From the NCBI GenBank assembly GCA_029844215.1, contig CM056723.1:4796980-4860979 (forward strand): a DNA stretch of 64,000 bases. The letters are read 5' to 3'. The stretch comes from Przewalskia tangutica (taxonomy: Eukaryota; Streptophyta; Magnoliopsida; Solanales; Solanaceae). Each line of letters opens with the position of its first letter. Position 1 is the stretch's first letter. The position numbers and the translations under genes are program-made. Below the pieces are notes generated by a model. It was not told where the DNA came from, did not search any database, and worked only from the letters and a program-made list of their open reading frames with translations. Of this stretch, positions 48,866-59,559 are shown in pieces.

Positions 48866-49168
48866 TGTTGAGGATACATTAGATATACATTAGTATACTA
48901 TCTCTATTTCTGGCTTTCGGTTTAAGTCCATTAGTCCAATTGTAATGTGGTTAGAGTAGTTGGTTATATTTGTAAGAAGGGTTAATAGTTGCAAAGTAGC
49001 AACTATAAATAATTGTAGCCATTTGAGAAATGTTATCAGAAAAAACTTGGGCAAAACTCATTCTCTCTCTCGTTGCTTTCTCTTCCACACTGTTCCACTT
49101 AGAAAGCTCAGCATACTGAGCCTCACATACATGCACTGCAAATTACCGATGGATTGAACATTTTAACA
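48866..49168 (+). repeat. Right LTR of the copia element (303 bp)
   Basis: Starts TGTTGAGG after a polypurine tract and ends TTTTAACA, followed by the target duplication AATAT. Confidence 0.95.
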
Positions 49169-49173
49169 AATAT

Positions 49174-50365
49174 CATTCATCCACCGTTCGAAGTTCGAAC
49201 TAAAAATATCCCGTCCGTCAACCTTTTAATTCTAAAATACTCTTATTTTTATAAGCCCTATCTAAAATTAAAATTAATAAATTTATTTATTACGTGGCAC
49301 AATTTTAATGACTAGTTTTATAATGATCCTAATTAATTAAAATTACAACCCACTCAAATCCATCTATGAGTCATACCCGTCTAGCCTAAAGCCCCATTTT
49401 TCATAGATTCACAACATAGTCATTTGAGTATTCTTCAAGCTTTTTCAAACCCTCCAATGGTGATTGTAATTTTCCTATAAATAAATCGACTTAATTAGTA
49501 AGTAAATTTAAACCTAAGTACAAAAAATAAGCGATTTTAACAATGGTTAACCTACCAACTTTAGTTCTCATATTTTGAATTGAAATTCAAAATCCTTCAG
49601 CTACAAAAATGGAGTTTCAATGATTTCCTTAAAAGAAAAAATCCATCTTATTCATCAAATCAACAACTAAATCAAATTAGATCAATCAAAGTGACCTCAA
49701 AGATGATTATACTCAAAAGATTCAACAATTTACAACTTTAAACAGAACCTCAATCAAATTCGAATTTTTGAACCCCAAATCAGTAAATAAAGTTAATTTT
49801 AGTAAATATGTGATTTGGAGCTTAAATATGAGTGGTGTTGTATTTGAAACTTAAAATTCATTGTAAATCAACTGAATATTGATGAGAAAAAAATTCGAAT
49901 GAACCTCTAATGGAGATTTCGAATTTTCTATATATAATTTATTGCTTATTTTGAAGTGGGTGATTCAGATTATTCTTCTTGACATCATTTTGAAGTTGTA
50001 TTTCAATTTTGGAATTCTCTGAAGCTGGCTTGGATCGTTTTACAGTTGAATTCAATGAAGAAAATGATCAAATTATATTTAGAACAATTAACAAAATGAA
50101 ATTTGAGGTTTATTTTCTTAGTTAAATTGGGCTTTTAGGTGGGGCGGGTATGGATCCGAATTTTGGGTTGAAAATTTAATTAATTTGAATAAATTCAAAA
50201 TTAGCCAATAGAATAGCGTCACGTAATAATAAATTAATTAATTTTAATTTCAAAGAAAATTATTAAAAGTAAGAATATTTTAAAGCTAAAAGATTGAGGA
50301 CGGAGCATTTTTGACCCGAAAAGTGGATATTTCAAGGGCATTTTAACCCCTTTTCCGTTCCTAAA
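49174..50365. mobile_element. Older inverted-repeat DNA element invaded by the copia
   Basis: The left arm (about 49174-49330) and right arm (about 50196-50365) are diverged inverted repeats. Shared words are 'gtccgtcaaccttttaattc' on the left against the complement of 'aaaagattgaggacggagc' on the right, and 'ttatttattacgtggcac' against the complement of 'gcgtcacgtaataataaat'. The arm seems to continue across the copia: the bases before the copia, 'aaaatgtacctcaaatat' at 18909-18926, resemble the complement of 'atatttcaagggcatttt' at 50327-50344. The copia would therefore lie in this element's left arm. The interior is AT-rich and non-coding. Class is uncertain; long degenerate inverted repeats suggest a Mutator-like or foldback type. 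Confidence 0.55.
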
Positions 50366-51299
50366 AAGAAAGAATCAAACGTTTGTTCAGGCTTTACGTG
50401 TTGTAACGAACGGTGACGTTTTGGTGAAGTTGAAATAATAATAGAAGGTGTTTGGCTGAAAGACTTGGTTGGCGGCACTGCTGGAATGAGTGTGTTTAAT
50501 GTTAAAGTATTCCTTTATATTTATCAAACATTAACATGCAACTTCATCGTATTACTTTGAGCTTGAGGTCTGACAAAATTGAGTTCATGCTAAAAAGTTT
50601 CATTTAAATTCGATTTATATAATTAAGAATGACAATATATATATATATATATATACATAGTATTCTAATTTCTACCGCAATCTTTAATGGCAATGACACC
50701 CTTATCATTTCCAAGAAGATGTGGTTGTGTATTGATATTCTCTTTGTGGTTGTGTAGCGATGAAGCGCGGGGCCATAGTCGCGGTTCGATCCTGCATCCT
50801 TTTTGGTTGGCGCATCGCGTAGAACTGCCAGTGTAGTTTATGGTGGCGTGGTTTGCATTTCTGCGTCGATCGGGGTTTCTGCTGCGTATTTCGAAAGAGT
50901 AGCGGTATGATTCCTTCAACAAAAAAAAAAAAAAAAAAAACTTTACATTAAACATTTATTAATCTGATGAACTGAGAGTCACAAAATATAGACCTGTTCA
51001 CGTACTCCTTTCCTACAGGCTACATCAATGTAAAGGTATATGTAAGTATCAAAACTATCCTTTTAAATGAGTGGTTGTGACGTTTTTTTCTCTTTCTTTT
51101 TTTATAAATGAAAGAACCATTATATTAAATGTGTAGTGGTCACAAAAATAAGTCATATCAATAAAGATAAAATAACAATATTAAAATTAATTATTTTTAA
51201 TAAAATGACATTTTTAAGAATAGACTAAAAGAGAAAATGCATGACATAATATGCTGCACGGGATTGCTAGCTAATGCTTAATTTTTTTTGGTCTTTATC
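50366..51299. other. Intergenic stretch with SINE-like insert and TA repeat
   Basis: A TA microsatellite is at about 50634-50656. From about 50740 to 50940 is a SINE-like unit, listed separately. The remainder is AT-rich with nothing recognised. Confidence 0.5.
50740..50940 (+). mobile_element. Probable poly(A)-tailed SINE
   Basis: A GC-richer island with a box B-like 'gcggttcgatcctgc' near 50780, ending in a run of about 20 A at 50921-50940. A 96-codon minus-strand frame covering it is a by-product. I found no convincing target duplication, so the 5' end is approximate. Confidence 0.55.
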
Positions 51300-51450
51300 A
51301 TTTGGTGTCTGGTATTCACATTGGACCCAACTAATTCGGATTTGTACCGGATAATTTCACATTGGGGACAAACCACTCCATAACAATGGTGGCTCCGTAC
51401 TCAAGAGGGCTCGAATTCGAGACTTAGTTAAGGATGGAGTAGTACCAATT
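51300..51450 (-). mobile_element. SINE-like repeat with box B motif
   Basis: It contains 'gtattcacattggacccaac', 'ttcacattggggacaaacc' and 'gggctcgaattcgagactta', which I recognise as a dispersed Solanaceae repeat with a tRNA-like box B. Orientation and ends are tentative. Confidence 0.45.
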
Positions 51451-51610
51451 ACTACCTACAATCATGATCATGGTTAATAGCTAATGCCTAATGGTACAAC
51501 TTAGTCAATCATAAACATAATAATGATTATAGAATAAAGTATTTGAGTGGAGTGTTAATAATGTTAACTTGATGGAAGAGGCATCGTGGCAGTGATTAAA
51601 TAATCATATG

Positions 51611-52322
51611 TAGGGATGGCAAATAGGCGGGTTAGGACGGGTAAGGGCGGGATAAGCTTTGATCTATTAAGATCTTGACCCGTCCTGCCCTATCCCGTTT
51701 AGCTTTGTTCAAAAAAATGTCCTATCCTACCCCGCCCAGCTAAGCCCTACCCTGCCCCGCCCCGTTTAGGTGGTACTAATAATTAGTTTAGGTGGTACTA
51801 ATAATTATTTACATCAGGCAACATTTAACATTACATTTAGTTCTTTATAATATCCTCGTCATCAGTAAATGTAATAACTTTAAAGATTTCATCTAGTTTG
51901 TCACAGTTGGAGCTCTGAACATTCACTTTTAATATGTATGTTTTTTCGAGAATATTTTGATTATTTTCTCTCTATTGGTATTGAAGAGTAATATTAACAA
52001 CAAAAGTCTATTTTTTTTTTTACAGTGGTTAACAAAAGCTACAGGAAAAGAAGTTAAAAAATTGTAATGGTATACACATTTTGTTTGTTCCTTATTAGAT
52101 GGTCGAAGATGTTAAAAACATGATGCTCCGTACTTTCACAGAAAGTATTTGGCCTGATTTTCTTCCAAATTCATCACCTGCCCGATCCTATTTCAATTTT
52201 TAACAAAATTAATTTTGTCCTGTCTTATCCTGCCCTACCCCGTTAAGAACTTGTCTTGCCCTACCCCGTTAAGAGCTTGCTCTGCCCCACCGTATCTTGC
52301 CCTGTCCCAATTGCCATCCTTA
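51611..52322. mobile_element. Non-autonomous hAT transposon with 8-bp target duplication
   Basis: Terminal inverted repeats 'tagggatggcaa' and 'ttgccatcctta' (one mismatch) are flanked by the perfect 8-bp duplication ATCATATG (51603-51610 and 52323-52330). An 8-bp duplication is diagnostic of hAT. The 712-bp interior has sub-terminal 'ctgcccta'/'accccg' repeats in inverted orientation, no transposase, and AT-rich filler. Confidence 0.92.
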
Positions 52323-52330
52323 ATCATATG

Positions 52331-53496
52331 CGTTTACTTTCTATTTTGTGCGTCGACCATAGCAATGCAGCATTATGGTCTGGTCTCATCATGAAATGTC
52401 AGAATTATATTCCTTTAGTAAGAATTAAACTCGATTAAGTATCAACTGAAAGATGCAAGAATATGTAGACTTAAAATAGATTTCTTGAAATGTATGTGAA
52501 CTCTATTGAGAAACAATAATTGTACAAAAGTGAGAAGTGTGGAAATTGAGGGGAAAAGAATTTGGTAATCCAAAAAAGGAGTTCAACATAAAAAATTATA
52601 CGAAAAAATATATATTAAAGAATTAGCTCAGACTCAACCATGACTATAACAAAGCTTAATTGGCTACCTCCAACTCATATTTTGTTGCATAATAAGCTGT
52701 ATATTTCAACATAATCTATTAAACACTTAGTTCAATCAGATTACACAGTATAAAAAAATACTTAATAGTAAATTAATTAAAAAACTAGTACACACAACTG
52801 AAAATAAACAGAATCTGTCTTGGAAAAAATAATTTTTCAGAATATAATCGAGTCCACTTAGTTCAAAGTGTATCCTTAAGGAAATTATTCCCCTCACAGT
52901 ACTCGAGGTTGATGGAATATCCCCTTCCAGAATAGAACGATTATCTTACCAGAATAGTAGCACCCAAAATTCCGGTAGCAGCGAACCATTCAACGGCAGT
53001 ATATCACACAAAATAAACAAGAGAGATTTTCGAGATAGAGGAAAATTCGTATTGAATATTGTGTTTAATTATTGGAACAAATCAAGAATTTATAGTTGTT
53101 GGAGGTACTGATTCTGAATGTTTGCAACTATTCAGAACAGTCACCAGAATTTTTGGAGGGAAATTCAAAAAAGAAAAAATTGGGTCGCGGGTCAGGGTCG
53201 ATCCGTATTGGATTTATTTTAATTAAATAATTAAAGAAAAGTGTGTCCAAAAAGATTATCAATCTTTGACAAATCCAAATCGGCCGAATGAAGCGGCGAC
53301 GACGCAAGCGAGTGGTCGCGCCTCAACCCTTTTAGCAACGAGAGAAGGTGTAATGTAATATATACACTTCTATTTTCTTCTTTTTTCCGATGTGTGACAA
53401 ATGTCTTAAAAAGGGACCTTTTACATTCCATTCACTTTTCATCCCATCATTTTCCATTCACCAATATCAAAACCCAACATATTCGAGTAAACTCTT
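52331..53496. other. Intergenic, no gene seen
   Basis: AT-rich DNA without a supportable open frame, RNA gene or repeat that I recognise. Confidence 0.5.
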
Positions 53497-54890
53497 TGTC
53501 ATGACCTAAATCGAAGGGCCGCGACGGACACCCGGACACCACCCGCCGGATACCGCCATCCGTACATTCAACTTCCAATCATAATTAATTACAGAATAAT
53601 CGAAAGAAAACTGTGAAAAATTAGGTAACCATTTTATATACATACATATCCATACAAAGGCCGACAAGGTCATACAAGACCACTATCCACAAGACACATG
53701 CCAACAAGCCTCTAAAGAGTATACGCCATCAAAATATCATATCAAGACTAGACTGCAACTCTGGAACAAATAGAGTGCTCCAACATCAGCTGAACCAGCA
53801 ACCTACCAGCGTGAACCGTCAATCTCTTTAGCTGAACATGCGGACCTGAAATGCGTCCCACGAAAAAGGGCGTCGATCGATGATGTCGAGTATGTCAGAC
53901 ATGAATAATAGTACAACAAAGATATAACAATAACTGAAACATGAGCAGTCGACCAACAATAAATACATCTAAGACCCTAATACATATGACTAAATGTTAT
54001 GCACAATGCAAATGGGGTATAATATTGGCCACGCATGAATCTTCCTTTTCATAACAACCTCTTTGGGCGTCAGGTTATATCGGTCACACAGATAATCTAA
54101 TATCAGTCACACAGACATGACACACAGGGTTCAATAATGAATGTATGCATGATGCAAATGCGGTATACTAATGTCCACACAAGAATCCTACCAATAACCT
54201 CCACACAGGCATCCAATTATTCATATAAGCCACATGCTCAAATATTGGCATATCGTCTTGGCCACACATACATCCATTTTGGCCATACAAGCTCGATATG
54301 TGTCCTCTTAGGAATGTTTTGTGATAATATGTACTAGCTGCAGATGGTGTGCGTATATAATGCCTTTCTCTTTTCCCCTACATATATACAATATTTACCA
54401 TATAGTAGTGTGCATAACACTAATGGTCCAGGATAATATATGAATGCAATGCAAATGAAAATGCATAAATCACAATAAAACATCCTGAGTGACATAGTAT
54501 TTGTATACCTTCGGCTAACATTGGAAATATCAACATTTTTTTCGTATGCCTCAATAAAGACTTAAACACAGTATTAGACATGTTTTTAGCATAAAAATCA
54601 ATAACATGAATATTCTTTAACTATTATGGAGCATACAACAATTGTATTTCGTCACATTAAACATGCGCCAAAAAAGGAAATAATTTGCCAAAAAAAAATA
54701 CTTTTACTTTCGATCCTTTATTGACAATGATGAAATCATTTTTCCTTTCAACAACACACCGCTCTGCACGAGTTACACAACCTTCTCGATTTCTATACCA
54801 TAAGTAACAACACCGCCAACACCTTATACAACTACAGTAATACTCATTGTTTTTGAGCTCTCGTACTGGTATAATGAAAAGCTAAAAAAG
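53497..54890 (+). mobile_element. Degraded gypsy-type LTR (solo or truncated)
   Basis: It begins 'tgtcatgacctaaatcgaag' and 'gggccgcgacggacaccc', the start of a common Solanaceae gypsy LTR. The characteristic 'tgcgtcccacgaaaaaggg' and 'gagtatgtcagacatgaata' blocks follow near 53850-53910. I see no clear CA end, primer site or internal domain, so it is a solo or truncated LTR with approximate 3' end. Confidence 0.5.
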
Positions 54891-54911
54891 GAATAAGAAC
54901 CGCACGATTAT

Positions 54912-55230
54912 GTGCCCGTTTGGTTGAGCTTATTTTAAATTTATAAGTGTTTTTAAAAAAAAAAAAAAAAAGTACTTATTAAAATATTGAGAGGTGTTTG
55001 GTTGAATTTATTTTAAAATAAGAGTATAGCTTATTTTAAAATAAGCATTTATTTCAAAAGCTCAAAATTTGGACGTTTTGGGGTAGAGCTTCTTTTGACT
55101 TTAAATTTTTTTGTTTTATTATATAAAAGTACTTTTTTTTTATTGGCAACCAAACACCTAATAACTTTTTGATAAAATTAAAAACTCTACTTCTATAAGC
55201 TCTTTTTAATAAGCTATACCAAACGGAGCC
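54912..55230. mobile_element. MITE-like element with 'cgtttggt' termini
   Basis: Left end 'gtgcccgtttggttgagctt' and right end 'aagctataccaaacggagcc' are imperfect inverted repeats. About 320 bp, AT-rich and non-coding. No target duplication could be read, so superfamily is open (hAT-like by terminus). Confidence 0.55.
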
Positions 55231-56223
55231 TAAGTTTTAATGACATCTATCCCATACTTCATTTTTTTGGATTTTTAAAGAAAGGAAATGATCACTAAAA
55301 CATGAAACAATACATTGTACTTCTCCTCCAAATATGATTAGTAAGGAATTAAAAGATAAGGTCCAAATTGTATCAGATGTATATCTTGCTAAATATTGCC
55401 ACCTACAATACCATTCCATAAATGTCACTTTTTAGTTTTTACCAAATATTGCCAACACACCACTACTGATGCATAATCACCTTTTTGCTTATTGCCATAA
55501 TGCCACGTGGAAAGATGTGTTGTCAACATAATACTTATCCCTTCACCCTTTATTTAATCCCTTGTCTCCAATAAATTAAACATAATATACAACCATTAAA
55601 TAACTGTCTATTAATTAATTTCTTGATCAAATCACTTAAATTCTAATTATTTATAAAATTCTTTTATACTCAATGTCATAATTTATATGTTATGATGCTA
55701 GTCCATAACCTCATTGTGCACACACCAATATATTATCGATCCCCGTCATCACATCTGTTATGTCCAAAATTATTTCGGAGCTTCATCTATTTATATATTT
55801 ATCTCTTATTAGCATACGTAAATATAACAAAAAAAATTCAACGCTCGTGTCTATTTCCTTCGTTTAGTTGCTCAAATTATTGTCCAAAATTATGAAACGT
55901 TACACTCTTACGAGCAAACCATTCACATATTCAAAATATAGAGTGATGAAATAGAAAATATTTTACGCCCCGTAATATTTATATTTAATTAATCAATTAT
56001 AAGAACTACAAACTTAAATGTGTTTACATAGTAATTAACTAATAAAACTTGATATACAAGATGCTTGTCGTGTATTCATTTGGTTGGTGCACCGTTAACC
56101 TACATTTTATCATAATTTGTTATTTCATTTAATTGCACGATTTGGCCTTCATATGGATTGATCTTTAATTTTTGTCTTTCAAAATTAAATTTATGTCTAG
56201 TGAAAAAGTTATTTTTTATGAGT
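55231..56223. other. Intergenic, no gene seen
   Basis: AT-rich DNA with no supportable feature. Confidence 0.5.
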
Positions 56224-56706
56224 AGGGCTGTTCACCGGTCCAAATCCTGACCGAAGATAGAAAATTATAAAATAGAAGACCGAAGATCGGATCGGTTCTA
56301 AAGAAAGTTCAATTTGTTTTGCATTAACTTTGTTATAAATCCGATACGTTGAAGTAATTTGACTAATTTAATCTCTTTTAAAGGTCTTTTCAAATGAAAT
56401 GGCAGGCTGCTAGTGCTGGTATTCAAGTTTTTTTTTTTAATTTCAATTTGCTTCGTAGCCGTCATATCTCATATAAATGATATAATTTCCTTGAGAATAT
56501 AATAATAAATTAATAATTTAACTAAACTGAGAACTTAACGTAAAGGATTTCTTTATTTTTATAACCGAGTCCGGTCCGATCCCGGGTTATTTCGGGTTTT
56601 GACCGGACCGAATTCAAAAAAAGAATATTCCTGACCGGACCGATTGTCTTGGATCCGATCTTTTCCTATCCGGTTCAGTTTATTTTACCGGTCCGAATGA
56701 GCCCTT
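56224..56706. mobile_element. MITE-like element upstream of elongin C
   Basis: Left end 'tagggctgttcaccggtcc' and right end 'ccggtccgaatgagccctta' are imperfect inverted repeats. Several 'ccggtcc', 'gaccgga' and 'tccgatc' words occur inside both ends. About 480 bp, non-coding. The right end is 238 bp before the elongin C start codon, so it overlaps or borders that promoter. No target duplication is apparent. Confidence 0.5.
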
Positions 56707-56943
56707 AACTATCATAAAAACTCAATTAAATGATATACAGTCCTATGGACATGCGGCCCAACATTTCCTCCGCTCAATTTCCAACCCGATCCACTGGATT
56801 CCGGTTCGGGTCTATCATTGACCGAAACTTCTCAGCAAAGCTTTTTCCTTTATTATCTGCACACGAGTGTCGTCAATCTTTTGGGTGTTATCGTTTTTCA
56901 CAAGCAAACTGATCAATTGTCGGCATTAACCCATCGGCGAAAG

Positions 56944-59559
56944 ATGAAGAAAGAGGATACCGTGAAATTAATTAGCGCCGAAGGTTTCGAATTCATCATT
57001 GATAAGAAGGCTGCTATGGTTTCACAGACAATCCGTAACATGCTCACTTCTCCAGGTCAATCTCTTTTTAATTCCAAACAGGCATTCGTTTAGGACCATT
57101 AATCGTAGTGATTGGAGCAGAATTGTGATTCCTTTGTAGAAATAATTGGAACGATTGTCAATTTCTATTTGGTGTTGATGGTAATTGTTATCTCACCAGT
57201 GGCGAAGCCTAGATATTTAATAAGGAGGTTTCAAAAATATAAACACACGAACTATATAAATAGAAAAAAAAACATTAACCTTGTATACACTCTGTAAATT
57301 TTCACCGAAGTGGTTCCGTTACTCCCCCCCCCCCCCCCCCCAATGTTGGCATGTAATTGTAAGTATTTTAGTTTGTTTGTTACAGGGAGTTTTGCTGAGA
57401 CAGAGCATGGGGAAGTGACTTTTCCGGAGATTAGCACCACCATTCTTGAGAAGATCTGCCAGTACTTCTACTGGTCTCTTCAATATGCAAGGTGAAATCT
57501 TTATTGAATTCACCATCATATCTCTTTTTGAGTATTAACCCATTTAACTAAGAAGCTTTGTTGTGATATAAGGGGTCATTGACACTTTTGCCCTATTTTG
57601 TGCTGGTCTTTAACTTTTGCCCCTCATTACAAATAGGAGTAACTTTTTTTTCGGGGGCATAAGTTTATATTTTTGCATCATAATATCCCACAAGTTATGA
57701 CCGGCATGACTTTTGCTATTAAAGAACTTATACCCCACTACATAGGGCATGACTTTAATTCAGAAGGATTTATAACTACATTGGGGAATCATTTTTCGAT
57801 GTGTAATTTGATATTTGAGCGAGGGATTGACTTGACAAATAGCATAGAAAAGTCATATGATATCATATGTTGTGTCCATGTTTTAGTTTTTTTAGGTGTC
57901 CTGGTTTGGTAGTTTGTGAGCTCTAAGCGGAACATTTGCATCACTGTGTTCTTGCTGTTCAGGATTTTTCCTACCGTACAGTGTTTTAGTTCTGGAGAAT
58001 AATCTCAAGTTTTTTCTTGGGGAATTAAGAGTCTTAAATATGACTACTTTGATTGTTGCACAGAATATGTATTATTGTTGAATATTGCTCGATTGACAAT
58101 TATATAAGGTTACCTTAAAGCACTTTCAAAGAGGTCTTCATTTAGATGAGGTCGGCCTCATATAGACCATGACATACATTTTGTCCGCAAGGTTCCGACA
58201 TGTGGTAAACTAGATTTTAGTTTTTTATTGGTCCTTAATGGCCGTCTTTAGTTTTTCCTGTTTTTGGATTTATGCAGTTAGGGTTAGAAATCCCAAATTG
58301 AGAAATTTTAGTCTTGAATTTCCTTATGGGGTGAAATGAGGCCATAGGTCATTCTAAATTTATATATCTTAGAAATTTGGGAAGTATGCAGGCTTATGCA
58401 ACTTCATCAAGGAGAGGCTCACATTTTACTAAGTAGGCTCAAAGAAATGAATGAACAGGGTTGGAGTCTAGTACCAATAGACGATGCAAACTCAACTCTC
58501 ACCTCTTCAACTTCTTCATTTTTCAGCAAGTAGTCTCAAAGAAATGAATAAGTAGTGCTGCGTTCTACAACTGAACCCAAAGAAATAAATGAGTAGGGTT
58601 GCTGTGTACTCAAAAGCAACAACAACAACATACCCAGTGAAATCCCATAGAGTGTACGCAGACCTTACCTCTACCTTGGTAGGTAGAGCAGTTGTTTCCG
58701 AAAGACCCTCGGCTCAAGACAAAGCATAAACACAAGCAAAGCAAGAGAAGCGTTGTGTACTCAAAAAAACAATGCAAAATCAAGAGACCGCCCACCTTTA
58801 GAACTTCATCTTTTACCAAATACCTCTTAATGAATGAATAGCGCTGCAGTGTACAACCAAAAGAACATTGCAAATTCTGAGACTTATGTCTTCTTCAACT
58901 TCTGGTTATGAAAATTTAGAGGTTTTGGGACTTTCTGGTGTTACAATCTATTGTGGTGCAACTACCTGCTCTAAATCAGTGAATGTTTAACTGTGAAGAT
59001 TAGTCTACTTTGACTTCCTTGTAGCTTTAAGGAGAGCATTAGATTTTTATAACAGATGGTTATCAGTTCAAAGTTTAATCTAAGATGATGCTTCACTTGA
59101 TCGAATTTTGCTTCATCTACGAGGTTGGGGGCAAGCATTTGCATGGTCCACATGGTATGATAATTTGTTTTAAAATAGAGATTTTCACAGAGATAGTGCT
59201 TCATCTCAAGTAACACATATAGGTTTTTCCAGTATCATGCTGCATTTCTGTTTCTGAATTCTGATGCAACATCTCTATGAGTTAGTGAGCTAGCTGCTAA
59301 TAGGTCTTAGTGTTCTCCTTTTTTTTTTGTGGATCACATATCTAGAAGCTCCAAACATGAGCTATTATTGGGCATTGATATTCCTATCCTTTTGATCTTA
59401 TGAAGTAACTCCTTCCCCTTCTTATATGCCGTTGATTTTGTTTGGTTGGACTTATATGGATTTTTCTCTTTCTTCTACAGTGGCAAAGAAACAGAATTTC
59501 ATATTGAGCCTGAGATCACTTTGGAATTGATGATGGCTGCCAACTATTTGCACACCTGA
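56944..59559 (+). CDS. ELOC: Elongin C (SKP1/BTB-fold adaptor)
   Basis: Three coding exons, 56944-57055, 57386-57491 and 59481-59559 (112 + 106 + 79 bp), encode 98 residues, a normal length for plant elongin C. All splice sites are GT-AG and phases join. The product opens MKKEDTVKLISAEGFEF, continues with SQTIRNMLTSPG, FPEISTTILEKICQYFYW and ends AANYLHT, the family's conserved terminus. The fold is that of SKP1/BTB adaptors. Elongin C pairs with elongin B in animals and yeast to link BC-box proteins to cullin ubiquitin ligases and to the elongin transcription complex; the plant role is less settled. Intron 1 holds a poly-C run and a repeat fragment, intron 2 (about 2 kb) a SINE. A donor-like 'gag|gtatta' one base after the stop suggests a 3'-UTR intron to an exon from 59775. 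No lesion is seen. Confidence 0.95.
57199..57342 (+). repeat. Dispersed repeat fragment and poly-C run in elongin C intron 1
   Basis: 'cagtggcgaagcctagatat' and 'aaggaggtttcaaaaatata' match the repeat type at 13258. It is followed by a C-run near 57326-57342, a site prone to length variation and sequencing error. Confidence 0.5.
58616..58753 (-). mobile_element. TTG-tailed SINE in elongin C intron 2
   Basis: On the minus strand it runs through 'gagccgagggtctttcgg', 'aaggtctgcgtacactctat' and a 'gttgttgttgttg' tail. A 13-bp target duplication, 'tgtgtactcaaaa', flanks it at 58603-58615 and 58754-58766. Confidence 0.9.

Larger units (their letters stand above)
18927..49168 (+). mobile_element. 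Ty1/copia retrotransposon, interrupted by nested insertions
   Basis: The element is bounded by LTRs 18927-19237 and 48866-49168, both TG...CA, and by the 5-bp target duplication AATAT (18922-18926 and 49169-49173). A primer-binding site 'tggtatcaaag' follows the left LTR at 19238, resembling the initiator-tRNA-Met site. A polypurine tract 'gcttgagggggcg' precedes the right LTR. Domain order is gag, protease, integrase, reverse transcriptase, RNase H, which defines copia. About 24.8 kb (23106-47878 plus a 5-bp TSD) is inserted in the RT. By eye the LTRs show about 14 substitutions over about 285 aligned bases, near 5%, so this is an old insertion. Multiple stops make it non-functional. Confidence 0.95.

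Noticed and set aside
18927..49168. Endogenous pararetrovirus or other integrated virus
   Set aside because: LTRs, target duplications and copia/gypsy domain order explain all the retro-like coding sequence; no movement protein or envelope-like region was seen.
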